Shown here: positions 16,667-24,734 of the stretch, in pieces | How the letters are laid out: every line of letters starts with the position of its first letter | Numbering within the stretch: the first letter of the stretch is position 1 | Notes under the pieces: model-generated | What the model was told of the DNA's origin: nothing | The model's input: the letters and a program-made list of their open reading frames with translations, nothing else | Databases searched by the model: none | Made by a program: the position numbers and the translations under genes | NCBI RefSeq assembly: GCF_042657165.1 | Contig: NZ_JBHSNJ010000012.1 | Coordinates: forward strand, 1,364,001-1,428,000 | Length of the DNA: 64,000 nucleotides | Source: Agrilutibacter niabensis | GTDB lineage: Bacteria > Pseudomonadota > Gammaproteobacteria > Xanthomonadales > Xanthomonadaceae | Reading direction: 5' to 3'

Positions 16667-17089
16667 ATGGCGCTCTCCCGTACCGAGATGGACCGCAAGA
16701 TCGACGAGCACTTCGGCTTCGAGGCCGCGGACAACGTCGAAGGCGTACTGGCCACGCTGGCTCCCGATGTGGAACACGACATCGTGGGCTCGCCTACCGG
16801 CCCGACGCACGGGCGCGACAACGCACGCGGGTTCTATGAGCACCTGTTCGCGGACCTGTCCGATGGCAAGGTGGAAACCCTGCGACGCCTGTACGGCGAG
16901 GATTTCCTCGTCGACGAATCACTGTGGCGCGGCCGCGCGGCAGGCAGGCCCTTCGGCATCGAGGGCCGCAACCGCCCGCTCGAGTTCCGCCTGCTGCACG
17001 TGGTGGAGTTCTCCGGCAACGGTGACATCCGGCGCGAGAACGTATGGCTGGACCTCGCCGCCATCCTCCAGCAATTGCCGCAGGACTGA
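16667..17089 (+). CDS. SnoaL-like (NTF2 fold) protein
   Basis: 140 residues from ATG 16667, with CCGGAGA upstream. The sequence follows the NTF2-like/SnoaL pattern: N-terminal helix (KIDEHFGFEAADNVEGVLA), LAPDVEHDIVGSPTGPTHGR, RGFYEHLFADLSDGKVETLR, LVDESLWRGRAAGRPFGIEG and a terminal strand ENVWLDLAAI. Members act as small-molecule isomerases, hydrolases or ester-fold binding proteins; the specific substrate is unknown. It is followed after four bases by a TetR-type regulator, so the two are co-transcribed. Confidence 0.8.
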   Translation: MALSRTEMDRKIDEHFGFEAADNVEGVLATLAPDVEHDIVGSPTGPTHGRDNARGFYEHLFADLSDGKVETLRRLYGEDFLVDESLWRGRAAGRPFGIEGRNRPLEFRLLHVVEFSGNGDIRRENVWLDLAAILQQLPQD

Positions 17090-17093
17090 GGCG

Positions 17094-17705
17094 ATGGACG
17101 CCGGATCCCAGGGCCGCCCCAACCAGCGCCGGCGCACGCGCAAGGATCTGTTGCAGGCCGCCACGCGCCTGGTGCGTCAGGGCCGCAAGCCAAGCCTGGA
17201 GGAGGTCGCAGAAGAGGCGATGGTCTCGCGCGCGACCGCCTACCGTTACTTCCCGAAACTCGAGCCCCTGTTGCTGGAAGCAGCGCTCGACGTGGTCGTT
17301 CCGGAGGCGGATGTGCTCCTGGAACGCGCGCCGAAGGACGACGCCGTTGCCCGCATGGAGTGCGTGGACGACGCGTTGCACGACATGATCCTGTCCAACG
17401 AAGCGCAGCTGCGGACGATGCTGGTGCACTCGCTGCAACGCGGCATCGGCAGCAACGAAGACGCCCTGCCCGCACGCCAGAATCGCCGCTCACCCTTGAT
17501 CGAAGCCGCGCTGGCACCCGTACGCAGGCAATTCAGGACGGCCGCGCTGAAGCACCTGCCGCATGCCCTCGCCCTGGTCATCGGCACCGAAGCGATGGTG
17601 GTCTGCAAGGACGTGCTCCAGCTCGACGACGCCGAGGCGCGCAAAGTTAAACGCTGGGCGATCCGCGCCCTGATCGAGGCGGCACGCAAGCCCGCTGGCG
17701 ATTGA
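17094..17705 (+). CDS. TetR-family transcriptional regulator
   Basis: 203 residues from ATG 17094, four bases after the SnoaL-like stop. N-terminal helix-turn-helix: RRRTRKDLLQAATRLVRQGR, SLEEVAEEAMVSRATAYRYF, then a helical C-terminal ligand domain (about residues 60-195). The likely operator is the inverted repeat at 16612-16633. It probably controls the SnoaL-like gene, itself and perhaps the acetyltransferase that begins 21 bases downstream. Confidence 0.85.
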   Translation: MDAGSQGRPNQRRRTRKDLLQAATRLVRQGRKPSLEEVAEEAMVSRATAYRYFPKLEPLLLEAALDVVVPEADVLLERAPKDDAVARMECVDDALHDMILSNEAQLRTMLVHSLQRGIGSNEDALPARQNRRSPLIEAALAPVRRQFRTAALKHLPHALALVIGTEAMVVCKDVLQLDDAEARKVKRWAIRALIEAARKPAGD

Positions 17706-17726
17706 AGTCCCCACGAGGTCAAGCCC

Positions 17727-18731
17727 ATGAACAACATCGAGCCCGTGCACATCGCCCCCATCCGCGTAGACGACATGCACATGGACAACATGCCTGTCGA
17801 GGTCCGTCCGCTGCGCGAAGCCGACCTGCCCGAGGCCGATCGCATCTTCCGCCTTGCCTTCGGCACCTTCCTCGGTCTGCCCGAGCCGCTCGCTTTCGCT
17901 GGCGACGCCGATTTCGTCGGTACGCGCTGGCGCGCTTCACCGGAAGCCGCGCTGGGTGCCTACGTCGATGGCGTCCTGGTCGGTTCCAACTTCGCCGCAC
18001 GCTGGGGCAGTTTCGGATTCTTCGGCCCGCTGACCGTGCATCCCGACCTCTGGGACAAGGGCATCGCGCGCCGCCTGCTCGCCGCCACCATGTCGCTGTT
18101 CGAACGCTGGGGCACGCGCCACGCCGCACTGTTCACGTTCCCGCAGAGCGCCAAGCACGTCGGGCTCTACCAGGCGTTCGGATTCTGGCCGCAGCAGTTG
18201 ACGCCGGTGATGTCCAAGCCAGCCGGCGCGACGCTGGAGGCCGGCACCTGGCGCGCCTACTCGGACCTGGATGGAGAATCGCGCATCGCGACCCTCGGCG
18301 CCTGCCGCGCGCTCACCGATGCGATCCACCCCGGCCTGGATGTCACCAGCGAAATCGAATCCGCAAGCAGGCAAGGCATCGGCGACACCGTCCTCGTGCA
18401 TGACGGCTGCGAGCTCGTCGCGTTCGCCATCTGCCACCTGGGCAAGGGCAGCGAAGCCGGCAGCGGCGCCGCCTACGTCAAGTTCGGCGCCGCGCATCCC
18501 GGCCCTGCCGCTGGCGCGCATTTCGAGCGACTGCTTTCCGCCTGCGAAGCCATGGCCCACGCGCGCGGCATGGCGCAGCTGGTAGCCGGGGTGAACACCT
18601 CCCGCCACGACGCGTACCGGCAGATGCTCGCCCGTGGTTTCAGGACGGTGCTGCAGGGCGTGGCTATGCAGCAGGCGAATGCGCACGGCTATAACCGCGC
18701 GGACTGCTTCGTGATCGACGACTGGCGCTAG
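17727..18731 (+). CDS. GNAT-family acetyltransferase, two tandem domains
   Basis: 334 residues. The first GNAT domain spans about residues 23-165, with the acetyl-CoA loop in LTVHPDLWDKGIARRLLAAT; the second (about 190-334) is more degenerate but keeps CEAMAHARGMAQLVAGVNTS and a C-terminal beta-bulge region. Such double-GNAT proteins usually have one active and one structural domain. It starts 21 bases after the TetR stop, so it is probably the third gene of the 16667-18731 unit. Acceptor substrate unknown. Confidence 0.85.
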   Translation: MNNIEPVHIAPIRVDDMHMDNMPVEVRPLREADLPEADRIFRLAFGTFLGLPEPLAFAGDADFVGTRWRASPEAALGAYVDGVLVGSNFAARWGSFGFFGPLTVHPDLWDKGIARRLLAATMSLFERWGTRHAALFTFPQSAKHVGLYQAFGFWPQQLTPVMSKPAGATLEAGTWRAYSDLDGESRIATLGACRALTDAIHPGLDVTSEIESASRQGIGDTVLVHDGCELVAFAICHLGKGSEAGSGAAYVKFGAAHPGPAAGAHFERLLSACEAMAHARGMAQLVAGVNTSRHDAYRQMLARGFRTVLQGVAMQQANAHGYNRADCFVIDDWR

Positions 18732-18927
18732 CGACGCCTGCAAGTGGAGTTCGCCCCGCCCGCGTCAGTTCCGCGCGGCTCGCGAACAAGAAGACCAGCC
18801 CTGCTTTCTTCTTCCCGTTTCCGGGCCTGCATCGCAGCGCGATGCCTCGCTGCCCGCTACCCTACGCGGCCCCGCGGATGCCGCCATGGCGGCCGCGTCT
18901 TCCCCCTCCATTGGAAACAGCAAAGAC

Positions 18928-19569
18928 ATGCGCAAGTTTGGATGCGCGGCGTTGTTCGCCGCCTGTCTCGCCGCCGCCCCCGTGGCCTCGGCTGGCGATT
19001 TCTTCATCAACGGCCAACTGGGGCGAGTCGAACTCGACAGCGGCAGCTCCGACGAACAGACCAATCTCCTGCAGGCGGGAGCCGGTTATCGCTGGGGCAT
19101 CGGCATGGCCCAGATCGGCCTGGAAACGGGCCTCGGCAAGCTCGACGACCTGGAAGACCGCAGCCGCACTGATTACACCGGCGGCTACGTGGACCACGCC
19201 TACACGCTGTCCTCGCGCTACGCCTTCGTCGGCGCCAACGCACGGATCAAGCCGCCGCTGCTGCCGGTGTACTTCATCGGCCGGGCCGGCTACCTGGGAC
19301 TGGAACGGAAGCTGGACGAAACCGCGGTCGACCATTACCTGGACACCTCGCCGGTCACCGAGCGCCGCCAGTTCAAGGAAAACGACGGCGGCACGTATGC
19401 GGGCGTCGGCGTCGGCACCACGATCCTGCCGCTGCTCGACGTCGGCCTGATGTACAACCAGTACCGCTACTCGCAAGTCCAGTACGACCCGGTCGGCGAC
19501 GAATACCAGCTGTCCGACGACAAGCGCGATGCGCGCAGCGTGAGCCTGACGGTCGAATATCGCTTCTGA
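18928..19569 (+). CDS. Outer-membrane beta-barrel protein
   Basis: 213 residues when begun at ATG 18928; upstream in-frame codons are less plausible because the signal peptide starts here (MRKFGCAALFAACLAAAPVASA). The mature part of about 190 residues alternates aromatic and glycine residues in amphipathic strands and ends in VSLTVEYRF, with the terminal phenylalanine of outer-membrane barrels. It is the size of an eight-stranded OmpA/OmpW-like barrel. Specific role unknown. No operon partner. Confidence 0.8.
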   Translation: MRKFGCAALFAACLAAAPVASAGDFFINGQLGRVELDSGSSDEQTNLLQAGAGYRWGIGMAQIGLETGLGKLDDLEDRSRTDYTGGYVDHAYTLSSRYAFVGANARIKPPLLPVYFIGRAGYLGLERKLDETAVDHYLDTSPVTERRQFKENDGGTYAGVGVGTTILPLLDVGLMYNQYRYSQVQYDPVGDEYQLSDDKRDARSVSLTVEYRF

Positions 19570-19684
19570 GCAATTGCTGGAGAGTCCAAGCTCCGATACG
19601 CGGGGCGCAATTCCATTGCGCCCCGCCGCGCTGTGGGAGCAGGGACTTCGTTGGGGTCAGGCCCATGCGCCCGCGATCAGCGGG

Positions 19685-20215
19685 TCAGTTGCCGCCTACG
19701 ACACTGTTTGGATCGACAAAGAACATGCGCTTCCATCCCTGCGTGGCGCTGCTCGTTCGCCACGGTCTCGGCAACAGCGACGTGATGGCGTAGTGCAGGT
19801 GCGGGGGGGTTCCCGCCGCATTGCCGGAAGTGCCGACCTCCCCGACAAGCTGGCCGCGGGCCACGAACGAAAATCGCGACACATGCCACTGGCCAAGGTG
19901 CGCAAGATAGTGGAAGCGCCAGCGGGGGCCAAGAATGATGATGGCGCGGCCACCCATTCCCATGTCCCCACGAAACAGCACGATGCCGCCAACGGGTGCG
20001 ACAACAGGCCTGCCGCGCGGCGCAAAGATGTCTATCCCCTTGTGCACGCCAGACCGGCCCCACGGCTCATGCCAGAAGGATCTGACGTTCCAGTCGCGCC
20101 TCGATGCGCCTTGTACGGGAATGATTGCGTGCTCGGGAATCAGGTAGCCCACGGCAAGCACGGCAATCACTGCGGTGAGTGAGGCTTTGAATATGCGTGT
20201 TCGCCAGAAGCGCAT
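19685..20215 (-). CDS. M23-family (LytM-type) metallopeptidase
   Basis: 176 residues from ATG 20215, preceded by CAGGAG. One N-terminal membrane segment (about residues 9-27), then an M23 domain: HKGIDIFAPRGRPVVAPVGG with the zinc ligands His and Asp, GPRWRFHYLAHL, and PPHLHYAI carrying the HxH motif. M23 enzymes cleave peptidoglycan cross-links; in Lysobacter-type bacteria some are bacteriolytic exo-enzymes, but the membrane anchor here suggests a role in the cell's own envelope. The gene lies 13 bases after the upstream gene's stop, so it is co-transcribed with the membrane protein at 20229-20828. Confidence 0.85.
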   Translation of the reverse strand: MRFWRTRIFKASLTAVIAVLAVGYLIPEHAIIPVQGASRRDWNVRSFWHEPWGRSGVHKGIDIFAPRGRPVVAPVGGIVLFRGDMGMGGRAIIILGPRWRFHYLAHLGQWHVSRFSFVARGQLVGEVGTSGNAAGTPPHLHYAITSLLPRPWRTSSATQGWKRMFFVDPNSVVGGN

Positions 20216-20228
20216 CCGTGACTCCTGA

Positions 20229-20828
20229 CTAGTTGGTCGCCTTGTCCTGCGCCGCCTTGCGGAACAACCGGGCCGACACCAGCCACGGCACGGCGAAGCA
20301 CGCCGCCAGGAATGTCGCCAGCCCGATGTTCGGTCCGCCCACCTCATCCGTTCCGATCGTCAGGCCGATCGTCAGGCCGATCGCCAGGCCGATCCCGGCG
20401 GCCAGCAGCTGCGCCGCCGCAGTCGCGCCCATCGCCCATGCCATGCCACGTGCACGGAGCCGGGCGAACAGTGCACCCAGCGCCGCCACCAGCAACACGC
20501 CCCCGAACATCAGGTTGAGCGCGCTGTTCTCGCTCCCGAATACCCCCACCGCGACGTTCACCCAGACAGTCTGGTACCCCGCCACCACCGCGATCCCGAA
20601 CGCCGCCCGGTACACGGTGTTGCCGCTGAGCCACGTGGCCAGCTCATAGAGTCCGCAGGCGGCAAGCAGCATGACGCCCGTGGCGATGAAGTCCTCCGCG
20701 CCCCAGACCACGTCCTGGGTGAACTGCATGGCCACCGCAGGCAGGAGCAGCAGCAAGGCCGCGCCGCCCCATATCAGGGGACGCCAGCGATTCCTGCCGC
20801 GGGTGTCGGTGGTGGGAGTGATTGCCAT
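20229..20828 (-). CDS. Six-helix inner-membrane protein
   Basis: 199 residues from ATG 20828, preceded by GGAGGC. Six hydrophobic segments are visible. The fifth contains a repetitive GLAIGLTIGLTIG run coded by a 12-bp tandem DNA repeat (about 20352-20392), an unusual glycine-zipper-like helix that could vary in length by slippage. No family recognised with confidence. Co-directional with and 13 bases upstream of the M23 peptidase gene. Confidence 0.75.
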   Translation of the reverse strand: MAITPTTDTRGRNRWRPLIWGGAALLLLLPAVAMQFTQDVVWGAEDFIATGVMLLAACGLYELATWLSGNTVYRAAFGIAVVAGYQTVWVNVAVGVFGSENSALNLMFGGVLLVAALGALFARLRARGMAWAMGATAAAQLLAAGIGLAIGLTIGLTIGTDEVGGPNIGLATFLAACFAVPWLVSARLFRKAAQDKATN

Positions 20829-20981
20829 GGTTGCCTCCGCGCTGCGTGGGCCGCTGTGCTCATTGGGCCGTGGGCAGCGTGATCCTGCGTCGTTCGGCCA
20901 TGGGCGGAGCATGGTCAGCGACGATGAAGGCGTAACGGGATTTGTGTGAAGTGGCGGAGAAGTCCGGGGTGGACGGCCGGA

Positions 20982-21572
20982 TCAATTCAGCATCGCCCCA
21001 ACCGCCGGCCCCGTGACTTCGATCGTCGCCTGGTCGGAAGCATCCACCACAGCCAACCGCTGCCTCAGCTCGTCGTCCGACAACGCCCCTTCCTTGTGCA
21101 GCCACCTGTACCGGTTGCGATGCTGCTCGGCGGTCTCGTCCTTCGGCATGAAGTCGTATTCGCGGCGGAAGTAGTCGGCGCGGCGCGATTCGATTTCCTT
21201 GAGGATGCGCTGGCCGTCTTCGCCGTCGATCACCAGCAGGTTGCCCTTCTCGGACGGGACGATGGTAAAGCGGGTGGTGCGAAGGCGGTATACGGCGTAG
21301 CAGCCGGCGCCGATGAACAACCACATCGACGGCGCGAACTCACCCCTGATCGCGGCCAGCGCGGTGATGACGGCACCCAGCGCGAGCCAGAGCAGGCCGG
21401 CATTACGCAGCCAGGCGTTGCGCTCGATGAAGACCTGGCGATCGAGGCTGATCTCCGAATAGGCGACGGACATCGAACGACTGCCCGAGCTGTCCTCGAT
21501 GAAGTAATGCAGTTCATCCGCGCCGAAGGCGTAACGGATGTGGTTGGAATGACGGCGTTGCAGGACTTCCAC
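20982..21572 (-). CDS. Hypothetical protein with two central membrane segments
   Basis: 196 residues if started at GTG 21572, chosen because GGGGAGG stands at the right distance; the frame is open upstream to a GTG at 21641. The N-terminal 70 residues are a soluble beta-rich segment (FGADELHYFIEDSSGSRSMS), followed by two membrane helices (LLWLALGAVITALAAIRG and MWLFIGAGCYAVYRL), then a soluble part with an ILKEIESRRADYFRREYDF helix. The plan resembles membrane-tethered PH-like proteins. Function unknown. Single gene. Confidence 0.65.
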   Translation of the reverse strand: MEVLQRRHSNHIRYAFGADELHYFIEDSSGSRSMSVAYSEISLDRQVFIERNAWLRNAGLLWLALGAVITALAAIRGEFAPSMWLFIGAGCYAVYRLRTTRFTIVPSEKGNLLVIDGEDGQRILKEIESRRADYFRREYDFMPKDETAEQHRNRYRWLHKEGALSDDELRQRLAVVDASDQATIEVTGPAVGAMLN

Positions 21573-21879
21573 GGTCGCCTCCCCTGACGGTCGTGTCTGT
21601 TCGCGCGCGTGACGCCGTCGGAATATAGCCGACAACCCCACGAGGTCGCGCCTGCCTGCCGCACATTCCGCGCAGAAGCGAAGGCCCGCCGATAAGCGGG
21701 CCCCCTACATCCTGAACCAGTTGGCTTCCAGGGCGCACGGCGCGCGCCCTTGCAAGACGGATGAGCGCCCTACTCCACATCACCGGCCTGCAACGGCCGC
21801 GGTCCGTGCCGCTGAAGCGACGAAGTCGCTTGCGCGGGCCTCGTCCGATCTCAGGACATCCGCAACGCCGCGGCGTTGC
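21573..21879. other. Intergenic stretch with one GTAG-type palindrome
   Basis: 307 bases between two minus-strand genes. It contains a GTAG-ended hairpin at 21683-21707 (GCCCGCC-gataa-GCGGGC...CTAC on the plus strand) and a short hairpin around GCGACGAAGTCGC near 21818. No coding potential seen. Confidence 0.5.
21683..21707. repeat. GTAG-type palindromic repeat
   Basis: Hairpin of GCCCGC and GCGGGC arms ending in CCCCCTAC, i.e. a GTAG head on the minus strand. A diverged member of the same class as the copies at 43.0-54.3 kb. It may also end the transcript of an upstream minus-strand gene. Confidence 0.5.
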
Positions 21880-24417
21880 CTACTGCTGCTTGGCCGCTTC
21901 GACCGTGGACCCGCTCGACGCAGCGGCTGTCGCCGTCGCGGGCATTGCACCCAGGTGCTGCTGCAGGAAGCCCGCGATTCCGGTCCACACGATGTCGGCG
22001 ATCCTGGAGTCGTCCAGGGAGTGGCCCATGCCGGGGATTGCGAGCACGACGGGCGGCCGGCCCTCGAGGTTGAGCATGCGTACCAGGCGGCGGGTGTGCT
22101 CGAAGTCCACGCGCACGTCGTCGCGGCCGTGCACGAGCATCACCGGCAGGGCGAGTTCGCGGGTGTGGTACAGCGGCGAGGTGGCCTGCATCTCGGCCAT
22201 GTCGGTGCGCGGATTGCCCATCAGGCGCTCGAGCCGCGGACGTCCCTTCACCGAGCGCACGTTGTCGCTCGCGCTGAAGAACAGCGCGCGGTCGCTGACC
22301 CCGGAAATCGAGATCGCGCAGCGGAACCGGCCTGGCCAGCGGATCGCTGAAATCAGCGCGGAGTAACCGCCGTAGCTGGAACCCATCGCGCACATGCGGC
22401 TCTCGTCGAGAGGATGGGCGGCAAGCGCGGCGCGCAATGCGGCGTCGATGTCGTCCTCGATCATGCGGCCGTAGTTGCGTTGGCCGGCCTCGCGAAAGGC
22501 CTTGCCGTAACCCTCCGAGCCGCGGAAGTTCACCTGCAGCACGGCATAGCCCTGCGAGGCGAGAAACTGCACGTCACGGCTGAAGCCGAGGCTGTCGCTG
22601 ACGCCCACCGGGCCGCCATGCGGGTACACCACCAGCGGCCTCTTGCCAGTGCCGGCTGGAAGGGTGAGGAAGGCTTCGACCGGCAGGCCGTCGCTGCCCT
22701 TGGCCTTGATGACGTGCGCGGGCGCAAACGTCTTGCCCGACAGCCACGGCGCCATGTCGTCGAGCAGCGATGCCTTCTTGGTGGTCGCGTCGAGATGGTA
22801 CAGCTGCGGCGGATGGGCGCTGCCGTCCACCCAGAGCACGAGCTGGCTGTTGTCGTTGCTGCGATCGAGCACCGTCACGATTTCGCCGGGAAACGCGGTG
22901 CGGATCCACTCCTCGATCCTGCGGTTGGCTTCGTCGAAATACTCGGTCACCAGGCGGCCGGCTTCGTAATAGCGGGCGGCAACAGGTTCGCGCTGCTCGT
23001 TGAAGACGGCACTGACGATGTCGACGCCCGCCTTGGAGAACACCGTCCGCGTGACCTTGCGCGTGGCCGGATCGAGGGTGACCAGCTCGCGCTGCGCGCG
23101 ATCCTCGTCGGTCAGGCCGTAGATGGTGTTGCCATCGAACGACAGGCCGACTGGGTCGAAGGAATCGTCGTCCTCCGTGAGCACGTCGCGATAGGCGCCT
23201 GCGGTGCCATGCACGAGCACGGTGGTGTCGTCGCGCGCGATGATGGCCATGCGCAGGTTGCCGGTGCCGTCGGTGAACCACGCGCGGTCGTTGGCGGCGC
23301 CCTGGTTGATCCGGTCGCGCGACTTGGCGGTGAAGAAGCCGCGGATGGTCTTGTCGCCTTCGAGCATGACGCGATGCACGACCAGCTTGCCGGCGGTGTC
23401 GTAGCCCTCGAACAGGATGGTCCCGGGCTCACGCGGCAGCAGGTCGACCACGCGCCCCTTCCCGGTCAGCGGCAACTCCTTCACCTGGCGCCTGTCGCCC
23501 CTGGTTTCACCGATGACGTAGACGGTGTGCTCGCCATGCCAGTCGCCGCTGGCGGCGATGAGGGTGCGGTCGCCCTTCCAGTTCAACGTGTCGGGGAGCT
23601 TCCAGGTCGTGGTCAGCTGCTGCGAAACCCCGGTACGCAGGTCGATCAGCTCCAGTATCCAGTACCCCTTCTCGTGGCGGACGGTTTCGGCGAGGAGGTC
23701 TCCGGCGGGATTGAGCGCCAGCGCAGCGATGCGGCTGGGCTTCCACATCACCTCGGCCGTGATCGGCAGCCCGGTCGGCTTGGGCGCCTCGCGTCCCGCG
23801 TTGAGTTCCTCGACGGTGCGCGCGCGGCCCGCGAGCGCGTCGCGGTAGTACGCGGGGAACGGATCGGGGTAATAACCGGTGTATTCGAACGGCAGTCGCT
23901 TGTACAGCGCGGAATGCTGGGCCTCCAGCCAGTCCATGATCGGCAGCGTGCGGTTGTGGATCTGGATATAGGAGGAAGTCAGGCTTTCCGGACGCAGGAC
24001 CAGATCGCCGGGATAGACGATCTTGCCGGGGACGACGGTGAAGCGGAATTCGGGCTTGCCGATCTTGAAGCGGCTGTACATGCGCCAGGTGGTCAGCTTC
24101 ATCTGCGACCACTCGTACTCGCCGGCCGTGGCCGCGAACAGATGCGGGTTGCGGCCGACCGCGAGGTAATTGAGCACTGTCTCGGTACCGCCGCCGACGC
24201 GTGCGACGTGCACGGTGTTCACCGGCGCGCTGGTATCCACCGAGAGCACGACGAGTCCCTCGTCGGGGGCGAGCTTGGGGTCCTTGCCCGGATCGATGCG
24301 CCGCATGGCCAGTACATCCAGCGCCAACAGCACCAACACCACGCTCGCCAGCACCTGCATCAACGTGCGATGCGCACGCATCCGGCGGTAGCGAACGCCC
24401 TCTCCTGCCTGCCACAT
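21880..24417 (-). CDS. S9-family serine peptidase (prolyl oligopeptidase-like)
   Basis: 845 residues from ATG 24417, preceded by GGGGAG; a longer frame upstream lacks coding character. One N-terminal membrane segment (TLMQVLASVVLVLLALDVLA), a large beta-propeller of about 550 residues, then the alpha/beta-hydrolase catalytic domain. The nucleophile is in MGSSYGGYSAL, the acid in VHGRDDVRVDFEHT and the histidine in PGMGHSLDDS: a complete Ser-Asp-His triad in S9 order. S9 enzymes cleave short peptides, often dipeptidyl or acylaminoacyl. Anchored to the periplasmic side by prediction. It is divergent from the TonB-dependent receptor gene at 24735, which may share its regulation. Confidence 0.9.
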   Translation of the reverse strand: MWQAGEGVRYRRMRAHRTLMQVLASVVLVLLALDVLAMRRIDPGKDPKLAPDEGLVVLSVDTSAPVNTVHVARVGGGTETVLNYLAVGRNPHLFAATAGEYEWSQMKLTTWRMYSRFKIGKPEFRFTVVPGKIVYPGDLVLRPESLTSSYIQIHNRTLPIMDWLEAQHSALYKRLPFEYTGYYPDPFPAYYRDALAGRARTVEELNAGREAPKPTGLPITAEVMWKPSRIAALALNPAGDLLAETVRHEKGYWILELIDLRTGVSQQLTTTWKLPDTLNWKGDRTLIAASGDWHGEHTVYVIGETRGDRRQVKELPLTGKGRVVDLLPREPGTILFEGYDTAGKLVVHRVMLEGDKTIRGFFTAKSRDRINQGAANDRAWFTDGTGNLRMAIIARDDTTVLVHGTAGAYRDVLTEDDDSFDPVGLSFDGNTIYGLTDEDRAQRELVTLDPATRKVTRTVFSKAGVDIVSAVFNEQREPVAARYYEAGRLVTEYFDEANRRIEEWIRTAFPGEIVTVLDRSNDNSQLVLWVDGSAHPPQLYHLDATTKKASLLDDMAPWLSGKTFAPAHVIKAKGSDGLPVEAFLTLPAGTGKRPLVVYPHGGPVGVSDSLGFSRDVQFLASQGYAVLQVNFRGSEGYGKAFREAGQRNYGRMIEDDIDAALRAALAAHPLDESRMCAMGSSYGGYSALISAIRWPGRFRCAISISGVSDRALFFSASDNVRSVKGRPRLERLMGNPRTDMAEMQATSPLYHTRELALPVMLVHGRDDVRVDFEHTRRLVRMLNLEGRPPVVLAIPGMGHSLDDSRIADIVWTGIAGFLQQHLGAMPATATAAASSGSTVEAAKQQ

Positions 24418-24734
24418 GAAACTCCCCGCTTCGATCCTGCCGAGGGCTTGCACCCTCCCCGCACGGAGGATATCGCAGCGGGCTTGATCGTTGGCCTGCC
24501 GGTGGAACGATGGCGAAACGATTGGTGCGTAATGTGATTGCCGGCGTGACGGCCCGCCCTGCGGCCGCATCGCGCAAGCTAAACGGGTTCCGGCGCAGCA
24601 ACTTCTCTTTTCTCCTCCTTAAACCTTTTGGCCCGTTCCCGCGTCCCAATTGCGGGCCGGCATCGCGCGGCCTTTGCGACGCGCGCGCCTTCGCCCAGGT
24701 GGCGCGGGCACTTTCACCACCCAGGAATCCGTAG
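24418..24734. other. Divergent promoter region of S9 peptidase and TonB receptor
   Basis: 317 bases separating two divergent genes. A local drop in GC occurs around 24580-24630 (CTTTTCTCCTCCTTAAACC), where a promoter for the receptor is plausible, but no confident -35/-10 pair or operator symmetry was recognised. Confidence 0.4.

Noticed and set aside
22414..24537. Open frame of about 700 codons on the plus strand across the S9 peptidase gene
   Set aside because: It is antisense to a protein with a complete catalytic triad and its composition (Arg/Gly/Ala-rich, no domain pattern) is what GC-rich complementary frames produce. The same applies to long frames at 7407-9536, 5246-6928, 3079-4380 and 37573-39978.
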